Positions 1 to 9,260 are shown, numbered from the stretch's first letter. The stretch is DNA of 64,000 nucleotides from Rhodococcus sp. ARC_M5 (GCF_022810405.1 NZ_JALGQE010000001.1:674715-738714), one strand, 5' to 3'. The notes: generated from the letters alone by a model not told the origin. Made by a program: numbers and translations.

Positions 1-1
1 G

Positions 2-676
2 AAGTCGGTGCGGCACTACCACGATGTCGGACTACTCGATGAGCCCGAGCGTGCCTCGAACGGCTACAAGCAGTACAGCGTCACGCATCTCGTACGGCTG
101 ATGCAGATCAAACGCCTCACCGAACTGGGATTCTCGTTGGCCGACATCGCCGCTCAGGGTGATGGGCGCGACCATCCCGAACAAGCACTGCGCACCCTGG
201 ATGCAGAACTCGGCGCAACGATCGATCGCCTGCAGCGAGCACGGTTGGAGATCGCGATGCTTCTCCACGACTCCCTTCCGACCGATCTGCCACCCGAACT
301 CGGATCTGCTGCAAGACATCTGACGACAGCAGACCGGCAGTTCATCACCTTCGCCAGCACTGTACTGAATCCGACGGCCCTCGACGCCTACTGCGACCTA
401 TTGCGGTCCACTCCTCAGCTGCCCACAGATCCAGAGTTCGACGACCTCCCGGCCGACGCCGACAGCGCCACCACCAGGGATCTGGCGGAACGAATGGCTC
501 CGCATGTTCGTCAGCTGGCGGCTCGTTTCCCGGCCCTGTTCGACGACACAGAAACCGACGGCGACAGACGACGGGTGACTCGCGCACTCGCAGTCGCCGT
601 GGAAGACCTGTACAACCCCGCCCAACGCGACGTGCTGCGACAGGTCGCGGCACTCAACGCCGCCGATCCCGAATAG
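2..676 (+). CDS. MerR-family transcriptional regulator, 5' end outside window
   Basis: The frame is open from base 2 and reads KSVRHYHDVGLLDEP, the middle of a MerR winged helix-turn-helix, then SNGYKQYS and a RLTELGFSLADIAA stretch that ends the DNA-binding part. Only the first few residues are therefore missing. The GTG at 8 lies inside the domain and is not the true start. After a short coiled-coil region (about residues 60-85) the C-terminal 130 residues are mostly helical with no cysteine or drug-binding motif I recognise. It ends 39 bp before a secreted hydrolase on the same strand, so it may control that hydrolase and the S9 peptidase. The ligand is unknown. Confidence 0.85.
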   Translation, partial: KSVRHYHDVGLLDEPERASNGYKQYSVTHLVRLMQIKRLTELGFSLADIAAQGDGRDHPEQALRTLDAELGATIDRLQRARLEIAMLLHDSLPTDLPPELGSAARHLTTADRQFITFASTVLNPTALDAYCDLLRSTPQLPTDPEFDDLPADADSATTRDLAERMAPHVRQLAARFPALFDDTETDGDRRRVTRALAVAVEDLYNPAQRDVLRQVAALNAADPE

Positions 677-715
677 AACATCAACACACTGCAATTCGAC
701 AGGAGTCGACCGATC

Positions 716-2284
716 ATGCCCCTAATCGACAACAGGAGAGCGAAACTCTTCGCTGCAGCGTCGGCGTCGATGCTGCTGCTCGGTGCCTGCAGCCAGTCGC
801 CGCCGGAACCGGACGCCGACTCCGAGCCGTCGGCCGATCTGCAGCAGTTCTACGACCAGAGCGTGACATTCGAGCCGTGCGAAGGCTACGGCACCACCAC
901 GACCGACGAGCAACTGTTTTCCAGTGACCCCGGATTCGAGTGCGCCCGCGTGGACGTGCCACTCGACTACGAGAACCCGGATGGGCGGGCGGCGCAGATC
1001 GCGCTGCTGAAAGCACCCGCCCGAGGCGAGAAAGTGGGCTCGCTCCTGCTCAACTCCGGCGGACCGGGCGGGCCTGGAATGAGTATGGCGGCGTCAGGTG
1101 CGACGGCGACGTGGGCGCAGAGCCCGCTGACCGAAAAATTCGATCTGATCGGATTCGATCCCCGCGGCGTCGGTGCGTCCACCCCTGCCATTGACTGCTT
1201 CACCGATGAGGAGTATGAGGCAGGACAGGCCTACACCACGGTACTCACCGGCTCGAGAACCCTCACCGAGGACGGTGCACGGCAGCTGGTGAGCCAGTGC
1301 TCCGAACGATCCGGCGGCGACGACGTCCTCCAACACGTCGGTACCCGCGACGCTGCCCGCGACATGGACATTCTCCGGGCAGTGCTCGGCGACGACACCC
1401 TGAGCTACCTCGGCCAGAGCTACGGAACACGACTCGGCGCGGTCTACGCGGAGATGTTCCCGGAGAACGTGCGCGCGATGGTTCTGGACGGCGGAATCGA
1501 TCCGGGCCAGGGCACCGCAGAGCGCCGGATCTACCAATACACCAACTTCCAAAAGGCCTTCGACGACATGGCCGCGGCATGCACGAGCGCCCCTGACTGC
1601 CCGCTGGGCACCGACCCGAGCAAGGCTGTCGACAACTTCCAACAGATCGTCAGGCCGCTGATCGACAACCCCATTGTCACCGGCGATGGCCGCGTCATGG
1701 ACTTCGACGCCGCATACGGTGCCGTCATTGCTGGGCTCTACGACTCCTCGGCATGGCCGGTCATCACCAAGGGCATCGCCGAACTCCAAGCAGGACAGGC
1801 CGATACGCTTCTCAAGATCAACGATATCTTCGGCGGGCGCGACGCCGACGGCACCGTCCCGAACTTCTCCGAAGCGCTGTATGCGATCAACTGCATGGAC
1901 GAACAGCGCAACACTCCGGAACAAGAAGTCGATCTCAAGCGGCAGATCCAGGAGATAGCACCGTTCACCGACGCAGGCCTCGGACCGGACGGCGCACGCG
2001 ACCCTTGCGAATTCTGGCCTACAGAACCGACTCTCGACATCCCCTACGCCACCGACATCGACGGACTCCCCGACACTCTGACCATCTCGATCACCGGCGA
2101 CCCGTCCACACCGTACGAGGGAGGCGTCAACTTGGCGAACACCTTGGGCGGCTCGCTTCTCACCGTCGACGGCGAACAACACACCGTGGCGTTCGGTGCA
2201 ACGAGCGCCTGCGTCAACGACATCGTCGAGAACTACCTCGTCGATCTCCAATCCCCACCGGCAGAGGCTCGCTGCGCTCTGTAG
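716..2284 (+). CDS. Secreted lipoprotein alpha/beta hydrolase, Hip1/tripeptidyl-aminopeptidase type (copy A)
   Basis: A 522-residue exported serine hydrolase. The N terminus has a basic segment, a hydrophobic stretch and a lipobox LLGAC, so Cys25 should be lipidated and the enzyme tethered outside the membrane. An oxyanion-type NSGGPGGPG lies near residues 113-121. The nucleophile elbow GQSYGTRLG places Ser235, and Asp462 (ITGDPSTPYEGG) and His489 (DGEQH) in the TAP-like C-terminal domain complete the triad. Length and layout match mycobacterial Hip1/CaeA and Streptomyces tripeptidyl aminopeptidases (MEROPS S33), which act on peptides or esters in the envelope. An AGGAG ribosome site lies 10 bases before ATG 716. 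It is followed after 22 bp by an S9 peptidase. Three paralogs lie within 18 kb. The substrate is not predictable. Confidence 0.9.
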   Translation: MPLIDNRRAKLFAAASASMLLLGACSQSPPEPDADSEPSADLQQFYDQSVTFEPCEGYGTTTTDEQLFSSDPGFECARVDVPLDYENPDGRAAQIALLKAPARGEKVGSLLLNSGGPGGPGMSMAASGATATWAQSPLTEKFDLIGFDPRGVGASTPAIDCFTDEEYEAGQAYTTVLTGSRTLTEDGARQLVSQCSERSGGDDVLQHVGTRDAARDMDILRAVLGDDTLSYLGQSYGTRLGAVYAEMFPENVRAMVLDGGIDPGQGTAERRIYQYTNFQKAFDDMAAACTSAPDCPLGTDPSKAVDNFQQIVRPLIDNPIVTGDGRVMDFDAAYGAVIAGLYDSSAWPVITKGIAELQAGQADTLLKINDIFGGRDADGTVPNFSEALYAINCMDEQRNTPEQEVDLKRQIQEIAPFTDAGLGPDGARDPCEFWPTEPTLDIPYATDIDGLPDTLTISITGDPSTPYEGGVNLANTLGGSLLTVDGEQHTVAFGATSACVNDIVENYLVDLQSPPAEARCAL

Positions 2285-2306
2285 CAGCCGAACGAAAGGA
2301 CGAATC

Positions 2307-4193
2307 ATGACTGCACCCCCACTGATCTCGGTCGAGGACTTCTTCGGCCCACCCGTTCGCTCCGGTGCCACGATGTCACCGGACGGCAGCACGATGGCGT
2401 TTCTCGCGCCGTGGAAGAACCGACTGAACGTGTGGATCGAGGACCTCGCGCCCGGCAGCGAACCACGCTGCGTCACCGCGGACGAGACTCGCAGTGTGCA
2501 CGATTTCCGGTGGACGGACGACCCTCGCTGGCTGCTGTATCTGCAGGACACCGGCGGTGACGAGAACAACCACGTGTTCCGGGTCGACCTGGAGGATCCA
2601 GATGCGACGACAGTCGATCTGACGCCGTTCCCCGGTTCTCGCGCGGTGGCCATCGAACCGGTGCGGGGCAAGGCAGGGGTGTACACCGTCCTGATCAATG
2701 CGAGAAACATCGCCGAGTTCGATCTCTACGAAATCGAGATCGCCACAGGTGAATTGACGATGATCCGGCAGAGCCCGGGCGTCGGCCGGTATCCGATGCT
2801 CGGTTCCGACGGCAAGGTGTTCGTCTTCGCGATGACCGCCGACGGCACCATCGACATCACCCGGTTGGACGGGTCCGGCGCAGAAACCACGGTGGCGTCG
2901 TTCGACGGCACCGATTACCCGATGGGCATCAATCCGATGCAGATCACCGCAGACGGTACCGGCATGTGGCTCGGTTCCAATCGTGGGCGCGACTTGGCCC
3001 ATCTGATCCGCCTCGACCTCGAGACCGGTGAGGAGACCGTCGTCGACAGTCACCCGACACTCGAACTCGACGGTGCGCGACGAGCCGTCGAGCAGACCTC
3101 GCCACCGCTGATCTGCGACAGTGCAACCGGAGAGCTCATCGGTGTTCGGTACCTGGGAGAACGCCAGGTGATCCATGCATTGGAACCGGGTTTCGCAGAG
3201 ATACTGAAGAATCTGGAGCAACTGTTCGACGGTGACATCGGAGCACTGTCCTGCGACGAGAGCGGACAGAAATGGATTGTCAGCTTCGTCCACGACCGCG
3301 ATCCGTCCGTCACCTACTTTTACAATCACAACACGGGATCGAGTCGCCGACTCTTCCGCCCCTACCCACACCTGGATCCCGGAGACATGGCCCCGATGGT
3401 GCCGGTGAGTATCCAGGCGCGTGACGGTCTGCCTCTGCCGTCGTATCTGACGCTTCCGGTCGGCGTGGAACCCGAGAATCTCCCGATGGTTCTGGTGGTG
3501 CACGGCGGCCCCTGGTATCGGGATTCATGGAACTTCGATCCCATCGCGCAAATGCTGGCGAACCGCGGATATGCAGTGTTGCAGGTCAACTTTCGCGGGT
3601 CGGTCGGATACGGCACAGCGCACATGAACGCCGGGGTCGGCGAATTTGCGGGCGCGATGCACGACGATCTGATCGATGCAGTGAACTGGGCAGTCGAGGC
3701 GGGGTACGCCGATCGCGAGCGGGTGGCCATCATGGGTGGTTCCTACGGCGGCTATGCGGCGCTGGTGGGCGCATCGTTCACCCCCGACACGTTTGCCGCC
3801 GCGATCGACTGCGTCGGCATCTCGGACCTGTCGAACTTCATGCGCACCCAACCGGCCTTCATCGGTCCCGGAATCGTCAACAGCTGGCACCGATTCGTCG
3901 GCGACCCCACTGATCCCGATCAACTGGCCGACATGCTCGCACGATCACCCATCTCCAAGCTCGACGCGATTCGCGCGCCGCTCCTGATTGCGCAGGGTGC
4001 CAACGATCCTCGGGTCGTCAAGGCAGAATCGGACAACGTCGTCGAGCGACTGCGGTCACGTGGCGTCGACGTCGACTACCTCGTGTTCGACGACGAAGGC
4101 CACGGATTCGTCAACCCGGAGAACAGTATTCGCTACTACCGCGAGGTGGAGAAATTTCTCGCCCAACACCTCGGCGGCCGTAGTCTGCCATGA
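2307..4193 (+). CDS. S9-family prolyl oligopeptidase-like peptidase
   Basis: About 628 residues with no signal peptide, so probably cytosolic. The N-terminal two thirds has repeated blade-like segments (MSPDGSTMAFLAP, DFRWTDDPRWLLY) of a beta-propeller. The C-terminal alpha/beta hydrolase domain starts near residue 390 with LVVHGGPW. The nucleophile lies in MGGSYGGY, the acid in QGANDPRV and the histidine in DDEGHGF. These are hallmarks of acylaminoacyl/oligopeptidase subfamily S9C, which removes or cleaves short blocked peptides. ATG 2307 is chosen because AAAGGA sits just upstream and the product begins with the conserved region; an in-frame extension to 2196 would overlap the upstream gene. 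It may digest peptides released by the upstream secreted hydrolase; this link is inferred from co-orientation and the 22-bp gap. Confidence 0.9.
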   Translation: MTAPPLISVEDFFGPPVRSGATMSPDGSTMAFLAPWKNRLNVWIEDLAPGSEPRCVTADETRSVHDFRWTDDPRWLLYLQDTGGDENNHVFRVDLEDPDATTVDLTPFPGSRAVAIEPVRGKAGVYTVLINARNIAEFDLYEIEIATGELTMIRQSPGVGRYPMLGSDGKVFVFAMTADGTIDITRLDGSGAETTVASFDGTDYPMGINPMQITADGTGMWLGSNRGRDLAHLIRLDLETGEETVVDSHPTLELDGARRAVEQTSPPLICDSATGELIGVRYLGERQVIHALEPGFAEILKNLEQLFDGDIGALSCDESGQKWIVSFVHDRDPSVTYFYNHNTGSSRRLFRPYPHLDPGDMAPMVPVSIQARDGLPLPSYLTLPVGVEPENLPMVLVVHGGPWYRDSWNFDPIAQMLANRGYAVLQVNFRGSVGYGTAHMNAGVGEFAGAMHDDLIDAVNWAVEAGYADRERVAIMGGSYGGYAALVGASFTPDTFAAAIDCVGISDLSNFMRTQPAFIGPGIVNSWHRFVGDPTDPDQLADMLARSPISKLDAIRAPLLIAQGANDPRVVKAESDNVVERLRSRGVDVDYLVFDDEGHGFVNPENSIRYYREVEKFLAQHLGGRSLP

Positions 4194-4235
4194 TCGGAAG
4201 CACAGTGGATGTGGATCGGAAGCTCGTCGTCGAAG

Positions 4236-4865
4236 TCAGTCCGAGTCGCCCTTCGGCATGGGTGCAGCGGTGTGAAAAAGCATCGAAATGGCGTGCTGCA
4301 GAACGTCTGTTTCCGAGCGAATTCGAGTAGCGTCGGTCGGGAGGGCTCGTGCTACGGAGAGCCCGTCCAGTACCACGTTGAGGTAGGCGGCGCGCTGGGT
4401 GTTGTCACCCGGCGGCAGGGCACCTTCTTTGTCGAGGACGTCCAGCCAGTGTTCTATGTGCCGGAGTCCGGCCGCGCTGAAAGCGAGGTACGTGTCGATG
4501 GCATCGGCGTTGAGCTCCGCGCTGAGGTACGTGCCGAACGTCCGTCGCCACGTATCTCGGGCTTGCTCACCGGTCCCGGTGGCTGACAACACCTGCTGCA
4601 TACACGCCAACAGTCTCTCCTCGGCAGGCACAGTGCCGTCTTCGATGACATTTTTGCTCGCCACCAGTCCGGTGATTCCCGCGGCGACTTCGTCCATCAA
4701 CGCTCGCTGCGTGGGAAAGAAATGACGCAGTGATCCGGTACTGACCCCTGCTCGCGCGGCGACCGCTCGGACGCTGATCCGGGTACCCGGATCCTCGGAC
4801 ACCATCGTCGCGGCCGCGATCAGAATTCGGTCCTTGGTACTGGGTTCGCTTTTTCGAGTCTCCAC
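4236..4865 (-). CDS. TetR-family regulator of hydrolase cassette 1
   Basis: A 209-residue repressor-type protein. The N-terminal TetR helix-turn-helix reads KDRILIAAATMV, then RAVAARAGVSTGSLRHFFPTQ. The C-terminal ligand domain carries the conserved AYLNVVLDGL segment. The chosen start, GTG 4865, has GGGGAGG 11 bases upstream; GTG 4877 (four residues longer) is also possible but lies right beside that site. The gene is convergent with the S9 peptidase (42-bp gap) and divergent from hydrolase B. Two inverted copies of a 16-bp motif fill the divergent intergenic region, so autoregulation plus control of hydrolase B is likely. It resembles the second TetR at 16164 in size and in the SIRHYF/SLRHFF recognition helix. 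Confidence 0.88.
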   Translation of the reverse strand: METRKSEPSTKDRILIAAATMVSEDPGTRISVRAVAARAGVSTGSLRHFFPTQRALMDEVAAGITGLVASKNVIEDGTVPAEERLLACMQQVLSATGTGEQARDTWRRTFGTYLSAELNADAIDTYLAFSAAGLRHIEHWLDVLDKEGALPPGDNTQRAAYLNVVLDGLSVARALPTDATRIRSETDVLQHAISMLFHTAAPMPKGDSD

Positions 4866-4887
4866 ATTGTCCGACACCTCCCCGACT

Positions 4888-4931
4888 CTAGTACAGCGTG
4901 ATACCTTGAGCTCACTATCACGCCGTACTAG
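4888..4931. promoter_or_regulatory. Inverted pair of 16-bp TetR-type operators
   Basis: CTAGTACAGCGTGATA (4888-4903) and TATCACGCCGTACTAG (4916-4931) are reverse complements with one mismatch, separated by 12 bases. Each half is itself roughly dyad-symmetric (TAnnAC...GTnnTA). The pair sits exactly between the divergent TetR gene and hydrolase B. The same motif recurs twice before the membrane-protein gene at 6750. Visible in the sequence; the TetR assignment is inference from position. Confidence 0.8.
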
Positions 4932-5000
4932 TCGCGCCGTTGGAAGAGAACCACACAGCGCTCGCACCTGCGCCGCCGAGCCTCCGAGAGAGGAATTACG

Positions 5001-6566
5001 ATGCTTCACAGTCGATCCCACCGGAATCGGAAGGATCACAGCCGCCGGACGGCAATGCTCGAAACGGCCGCAGTGACGATGGCCGGATTGTGGGCTCTCA
5101 CCTCGTGCAGCGCACCGCCCTCGGTTCAGCCGCAGCCTTCGCCTGCACCGACACCTTACGAACAGCAAATGCTCGATTTCTCTGCGTGCGACCCTGCTGT
5201 CACTGGCATTGCCGACGACAGGGTCGAGTGCACAACGCTCGAAGTACCGCTCGACTACGCGACTGTCGACGGGCCCACCATCGAACTCGGGATTTCCCGC
5301 ATTCGAGCCACCGGGAACGATCGCGTCGGATCGGTCGTGGTCAACCCCGGCGGCCCGGGAGCCCCGAGTCTCGGATTCGTGACCGCGGTCGCAGACTCCT
5401 GGGGCAACGGTCCCGCTCGCGAACACTTCGACATCGTATCGATGGACCCACGCGGAGTCGGGACCTCGCAACCGGCCATCGACTGCTACACCGACCAGGA
5501 ACGAGACGATGACGCCATCGTGTCCGGAGTTCCCGCTGGGGCGTTGGCCTGGAGCGCGGAATCGACCCGCTCGGTTCTCGATCAGTGCGCTCGACGCAGC
5601 GGCGGTATGAATGTCCTGGGCCAGATGGGTACCCAGAACGTGGCCCGAGATCTCGATGTCCTGCGCGCGGCGCTCGGCGACGAGCAGCTGACGTTCCTCG
5701 GTGCCAGCTACGGAACACGTTTGGGCACAATCTATGCGCAACAGTTTCCGCACCGGGTCCGCGCGATGGTTCTCGACGGCGCAGTCGACCCGCGCAAGAA
5801 TGTTCTCGAACGCCAGATCCAGACGTTTTCCGGCGTGCAGCGTTCCTTCGACGAGCTGGCTCGCTACTGCATCGAACGAGGCAATTGCCCCTTGGGAAGC
5901 GATCCGGCCCGAGCGACCGATGCGGCCCAGGACTTGCTTCGACCACTTGTCGACAATCCGGTCCGGACTGCTGACGGTCGTCGGCTGACCTACTACTCGG
6001 CGATCGAGGCCATCACCCTCGGTCTCTACTCGAACCAGGCCTGGGACAGCGTCATCCGCGGTTTGGCAGAGCTACGAGCCGGACGTGGTGAGGTACTGCT
6101 TGCGCTGCGAGATCTCTCGGCGCAGCGGGGACCCGACGGAACGTACACCAACTCTTCCGAAGCTACGCTCGCCATCAACTGCCTCGACGAAATACGACCG
6201 ACACCGGAGCACACGACATCCACAGTCGCCGAGATCAATTCCGCGGCACCGTACATGGACCCAGGTTTCGACGTGGACACACATTACGGATGCGAGGGCT
6301 GGCCTGACGAACACATACTCGACTATCCCTACGGCGAGAACATCACCGGCCTCCCGCAGACACTCGTGGTATCGGTCACCGGCGACGGACTGACACCACA
6401 CGAAGGCGGCGTGGCACTGGCAGAGAACCTCGGCGGGCGACTCCTCACCGTGGACGGCGAACAGCACGGTGCCACCACCGCAGCGAACCCATGCGTCAAC
6501 TCGATCGTCGAACGCTATCTCGTCGATCTCACCACTCCCGACGGCGACTTGCGTTGCGCTCTGTAG
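5001..6566 (+). CDS. Secreted lipoprotein alpha/beta hydrolase, Hip1/TAP type (copy B)
   Basis: A 521-residue paralog of the hydrolase at 716. It has a long basic N region, a hydrophobic helix and lipobox LTSC (Cys36), followed by a Pro-rich linker. The family blocks are in order: NPGGPGAPS, FDIVSMDPRGVG, nucleophile GASYGTRLG (Ser236), acid VTGDGLTPHEGG and histidine DGEQHG. The paired cysteines of the cap and C-terminal regions are kept, and the protein ends RCAL like copy A. GAGAGGA precedes ATG 5001. It lies directly downstream of the operator pair and should be regulated by the divergent TetR. It is probably an exported peptidase or esterase anchored to the cell envelope; the specificity is unknown. 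Confidence 0.9.
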   Translation: MLHSRSHRNRKDHSRRTAMLETAAVTMAGLWALTSCSAPPSVQPQPSPAPTPYEQQMLDFSACDPAVTGIADDRVECTTLEVPLDYATVDGPTIELGISRIRATGNDRVGSVVVNPGGPGAPSLGFVTAVADSWGNGPAREHFDIVSMDPRGVGTSQPAIDCYTDQERDDDAIVSGVPAGALAWSAESTRSVLDQCARRSGGMNVLGQMGTQNVARDLDVLRAALGDEQLTFLGASYGTRLGTIYAQQFPHRVRAMVLDGAVDPRKNVLERQIQTFSGVQRSFDELARYCIERGNCPLGSDPARATDAAQDLLRPLVDNPVRTADGRRLTYYSAIEAITLGLYSNQAWDSVIRGLAELRAGRGEVLLALRDLSAQRGPDGTYTNSSEATLAINCLDEIRPTPEHTTSTVAEINSAAPYMDPGFDVDTHYGCEGWPDEHILDYPYGENITGLPQTLVVSVTGDGLTPHEGGVALAENLGGRLLTVDGEQHGATTAANPCVNSIVERYLVDLTTPDGDLRCAL

Positions 6567-6683
6567 AGCCATGCTCGAGCACACCGTGGGTGTCTCGCCC
6601 AGCATCGCTGCGCCCTGCGGATCTGGGCACGCGCCTGGTTGCTTCTACTCAACATTCGCGCCTGCTTTTCCGTGACCATTTTC

Positions 6684-6728
6684 CATCACAGTGTGCTAGC
6701 GTCATCAGCGACTATCACGCTGTACTAG
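6684..6728. promoter_or_regulatory. Two tandem operator copies before the membrane-protein gene
   Basis: CATCACAGTGTGCTAG (6684-6699) and TATCACGCTGTACTAG (6713-6728) are direct copies 29 bp apart. The second is identical to the reverse complement of the left operator at 4888. The spacing resembles the 28 bp between the motifs at 4888 and 4916. They lie in the 183-bp gap between hydrolase B and the two-helix membrane protein, giving that pair of genes its own TetR-controlled promoter region. Confidence 0.75.
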
Positions 6729-6749
6729 TAGAGGGCGAGGATCGAGCAG

Positions 6750-7391
6750 ATGGGCATCAAGCAGTGGCGCTACCGCCGCGTTCGCGCCGGATCGGGTGAA
6801 CCGCTCCGCCGGTACCGCTGGTGGCAGATGTTCGGCAGATCGCTCCGATCCATATCACTGTCCGCACACGACGGCACAACATCGGTCTACGCAGTCGATG
6901 TTCGCCACATGGGCGACGCGAAGGACGGTGAGGTGCGCGCTCGCCTCTACGTCGACGGCGCACTGCAGTCGTACGCAAAAATGCCGACCCGCTTCCCCGT
7001 CCCCGGTGGGCGCATCGAGGTCGCAGCTACCGGATTCGGGCTCAAGCGCTGCCATTACGTGCGTGAGGACGGCACCGAACAGCAGCTGTCTCCCGATCCC
7101 GCATCCGCAGAAGGACGCCGCGCTCGGCTGCACCACCGGCACCCCGGTCCGAGTCGCGTCATCGGTCTCATCTCGATCCTGCTCGTCATCGGCGGCCTCT
7201 GCGTGGAGGTGCCGCAGATCATCGCATCCCTCTCTCTCATTCCCCCCATCGCCGACTCGATCGGAACATTCACCTCACCCATCGGACTGCCGCTCCACGT
7301 CAACCTGATCATCGGATTCGCCGCTGTCATCGGGAGCACGGAACGAGCTCTACGGATGCGATCGAGCTGGATCGACGAACTCGCCAGCTGA
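6750..7391 (+). CDS. Two-helix membrane protein of hydrolase cassette 1, family not recognised
   Basis: A 213-residue protein with no domain I can name. The N-terminal 130 residues are soluble, basic and beta-rich (ISLSAHDGTTSVYAVDV, RFPVPGGRIEVAA), followed by RLHHRHPGPSR. Two hydrophobic segments then occur near residues 141-165 and 187-203, and the tail reads ERALRMRSSWIDE. A paralog at 16887 keeps the same order, including RFP.G...IEV, RHP..SR, FTSPI.LP and ERAL. GGCGAGGA lies eight bases before ATG 6750. Hydrolase C starts 22 bp downstream, so the two are co-transcribed. It could anchor, export or sense for the hydrolase; this is conjecture from conserved pairing. Confidence 0.75.
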   Translation: MGIKQWRYRRVRAGSGEPLRRYRWWQMFGRSLRSISLSAHDGTTSVYAVDVRHMGDAKDGEVRARLYVDGALQSYAKMPTRFPVPGGRIEVAATGFGLKRCHYVREDGTEQQLSPDPASAEGRRARLHHRHPGPSRVIGLISILLVIGGLCVEVPQIIASLSLIPPIADSIGTFTSPIGLPLHVNLIIGFAAVIGSTERALRMRSSWIDELAS

Positions 7392-7413
7392 ACCCCACCG
7401 AAGGAACACCACC

Positions 7414-9000
7414 ATGACCCGCACGACTCCCCCAGATTCACGATCGAAGGACGACGAACGACGGCGATGGCCGAAGTCGGTGATGGCGGCGGCTGCCTCA
7501 GTGCTCATGCTCACCGGATGTTCCGGTGCGGCACCGAACAATGATGACAGCGCGAACGAGGTGGGCCTCGAACGTTTCATGGCGCAGGAGCTCGAGTTCG
7601 GGGCGTGCGATGCCAGCATCGTGGACTCCCAGCCTCCCGTTCCCCAAGTCGTCGAGGCGGCAGAGAAGACGGAATGCGCGATGCTCACCGTGCCGATGGA
7701 TTACGACAACCTCGACGGCGCGACCATCGAGATCGCCATCTCGCGCATTTCCGCCACCGGCGGCAACCCGATCGGCTCCGTCCTACTGAACCCGGGCGGT
7801 CCCGGAGCGGCGGGGACGACGCTCGCCCCGCTCGTCAACGCCCTGTGGACCGGAGGCCCCATCCCCGAACGCTTCGACATCGTCGGCTTCGATCCGCGCG
7901 GAGTCGGTCTCAGCACACCGGCAATCGACTGCTACTCCGATGAGGAGCGCGACGCCGACGCACCCCTGTCGGCTCTCGGTAAGTGGACGGAAGAATCCGC
8001 GCGTGCCATTGTCGACAAATGCGCCGACGGCTCCGGAAGCGAAGAGGTACTCGCCCACCTCGGAACACGGGATGTCGCTCGCGACATGGATGTGCTCCGC
8101 TCCGCACTCGGCGATGACAAGCTCACCTATGCGGGAGTCAGCTACGGCACTCGACTCGGTTCGGTGTACGCCGAGATGTTCCCCGAGAATGTTCGTGCGC
8201 TCGTTCTCGACGGCGCGGTGGATCCGCTCATGGACACCGCGGATCGCAGGATCCAGCTCAGTGAAGGACTGCAGTCTTCGTTCCAGCGTTTCGCAGACTT
8301 CTGCGTCACGCAGGCCGCGTGCCCGCTCGGCACCGACCCGGCGCAGAAGACCGCTGCAGTGCAGGAGCTCCTCCAACCTCTCGAGGAAGAGCCGCTGATG
8401 TCCGCCGACGGACGAGAGGTCGGCTTCCTCGCCGCCGGTGAAGGCATCGTCTCCAGCCTATACTCCGAAGCCAGCTGGCCCGCCATCATCGCGGGGCTGA
8501 CGGAACTGAAAGCCGGACGACCCGACGCTCTGCTCGCGATTCGCGACGGGTACTACGGCCGGTCCGACGGTGGGGAGTACAGCAATTCGTTCGAAGCTCT
8601 CTTCGCCATCAACTGCCTCGACGAGGAACGGTTCACCGAGGAAGAGATGGCCCAGCTCGGCCGCGATCTCAACGAGGCAGTGCCGTTCCTCGACCCCGGA
8701 TCCACTCCCCCTACGCAGGACGGGTGCGAGTTCTGGCCGGCCGAGCCCACGCTCGGCTACCCCTACGCCACCGACATCGACGGGCTTCCCGAGGTGCTCG
8801 TGGTCTCTGCCACCGGAGACCCCGTAACACCTCACGAAGGAGGCATCAGCCTCGCCGACACCCTCGGGGCGCGGTTGCTCACGGTCGAGGCCAACCAGCA
8901 CGGAACGATTATCTCCGCCAACGCCTGTGTCGACGGAGCGATCGCCGACTACCTGATAGACCTCGAACTACCGGCTAAAGGTGCACGCTGCACCATCTGA
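7414..9000 (+). CDS. Secreted lipoprotein alpha/beta hydrolase, Hip1/TAP type (copy C)
   Basis: A 528-residue paralog. It has a basic N region, a hydrophobic segment and lipobox LTGC (Cys36), then NPGGPGAAG, FDPRGVGLSTPAIDC, nucleophile GVSYGTRLG (Ser243), acid ATGDPVTPHEGG and the terminal histidine ANQHG. It is closest in motif wording to copies A and B (for example AEMFPENVRA shared with A). AAGGA is placed correctly for ATG 7414. It is the second gene of an operon with the membrane protein at 6750 and is followed by a hairpin terminator. It is expected to be tethered to the outer face of the membrane. Confidence 0.9.
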   Translation: MTRTTPPDSRSKDDERRRWPKSVMAAAASVLMLTGCSGAAPNNDDSANEVGLERFMAQELEFGACDASIVDSQPPVPQVVEAAEKTECAMLTVPMDYDNLDGATIEIAISRISATGGNPIGSVLLNPGGPGAAGTTLAPLVNALWTGGPIPERFDIVGFDPRGVGLSTPAIDCYSDEERDADAPLSALGKWTEESARAIVDKCADGSGSEEVLAHLGTRDVARDMDVLRSALGDDKLTYAGVSYGTRLGSVYAEMFPENVRALVLDGAVDPLMDTADRRIQLSEGLQSSFQRFADFCVTQAACPLGTDPAQKTAAVQELLQPLEEEPLMSADGREVGFLAAGEGIVSSLYSEASWPAIIAGLTELKAGRPDALLAIRDGYYGRSDGGEYSNSFEALFAINCLDEERFTEEEMAQLGRDLNEAVPFLDPGSTPPTQDGCEFWPAEPTLGYPYATDIDGLPEVLVVSATGDPVTPHEGGISLADTLGARLLTVEANQHGTIISANACVDGAIADYLIDLELPAKGARCTI

Positions 9001-9006
9001 CCCTGC

Positions 9007-9044
9007 TGAGCCATCGAACGTGCCCTGATCCGCTCGATGGCTCA
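9007..9044 (+). terminator. Hairpin terminator after hydrolase C
   Basis: Perfect 11-bp arms TGAGCCATCGA and TCGATGGCTCA with a 16-base loop begin seven bases after the stop codon. There is no T run, as is common in GC-rich actinobacteria. Confidence 0.6.
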
Positions 9045-9235
9045 ACCGTCCCGGCGCTCAATCACGAACTGCCGCAATCATATCGGCGTGTAGCGCACCG
9101 GCATGGAACGCCGCGCGCCTCGGCTGTGCATCATCGCTGGGTTCGTGCTTACCGGGGCGGGAACAGTCACAAATTCTTCGATGAGTGAAGATCAGAGGCC
9201 GCGGGTGTCGAGCAGGTTGAACAGGTCAGTCAGAT

Positions 9236-9260
9236 CCAGTTGTGACAGCCTCGTGACACC
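9236..9260. repeat. Left copy of 25-bp direct repeat
   Basis: These 25 bases recur without mismatch at 19689-19713, and the flanks are unrelated. The repeat contains GTGACA twice, 11 bp apart. It brackets 10.4 kb holding the catabolic cluster and the second hydrolase cassette. It may be a recombination or island boundary mark. Confidence 0.7.

Noticed and set aside
1094..2710. Long open frame on the minus strand opposite hydrolase A
   Set aside because: It is a GC-rich shadow of two strong plus-strand genes and lacks motifs and a ribosome site.
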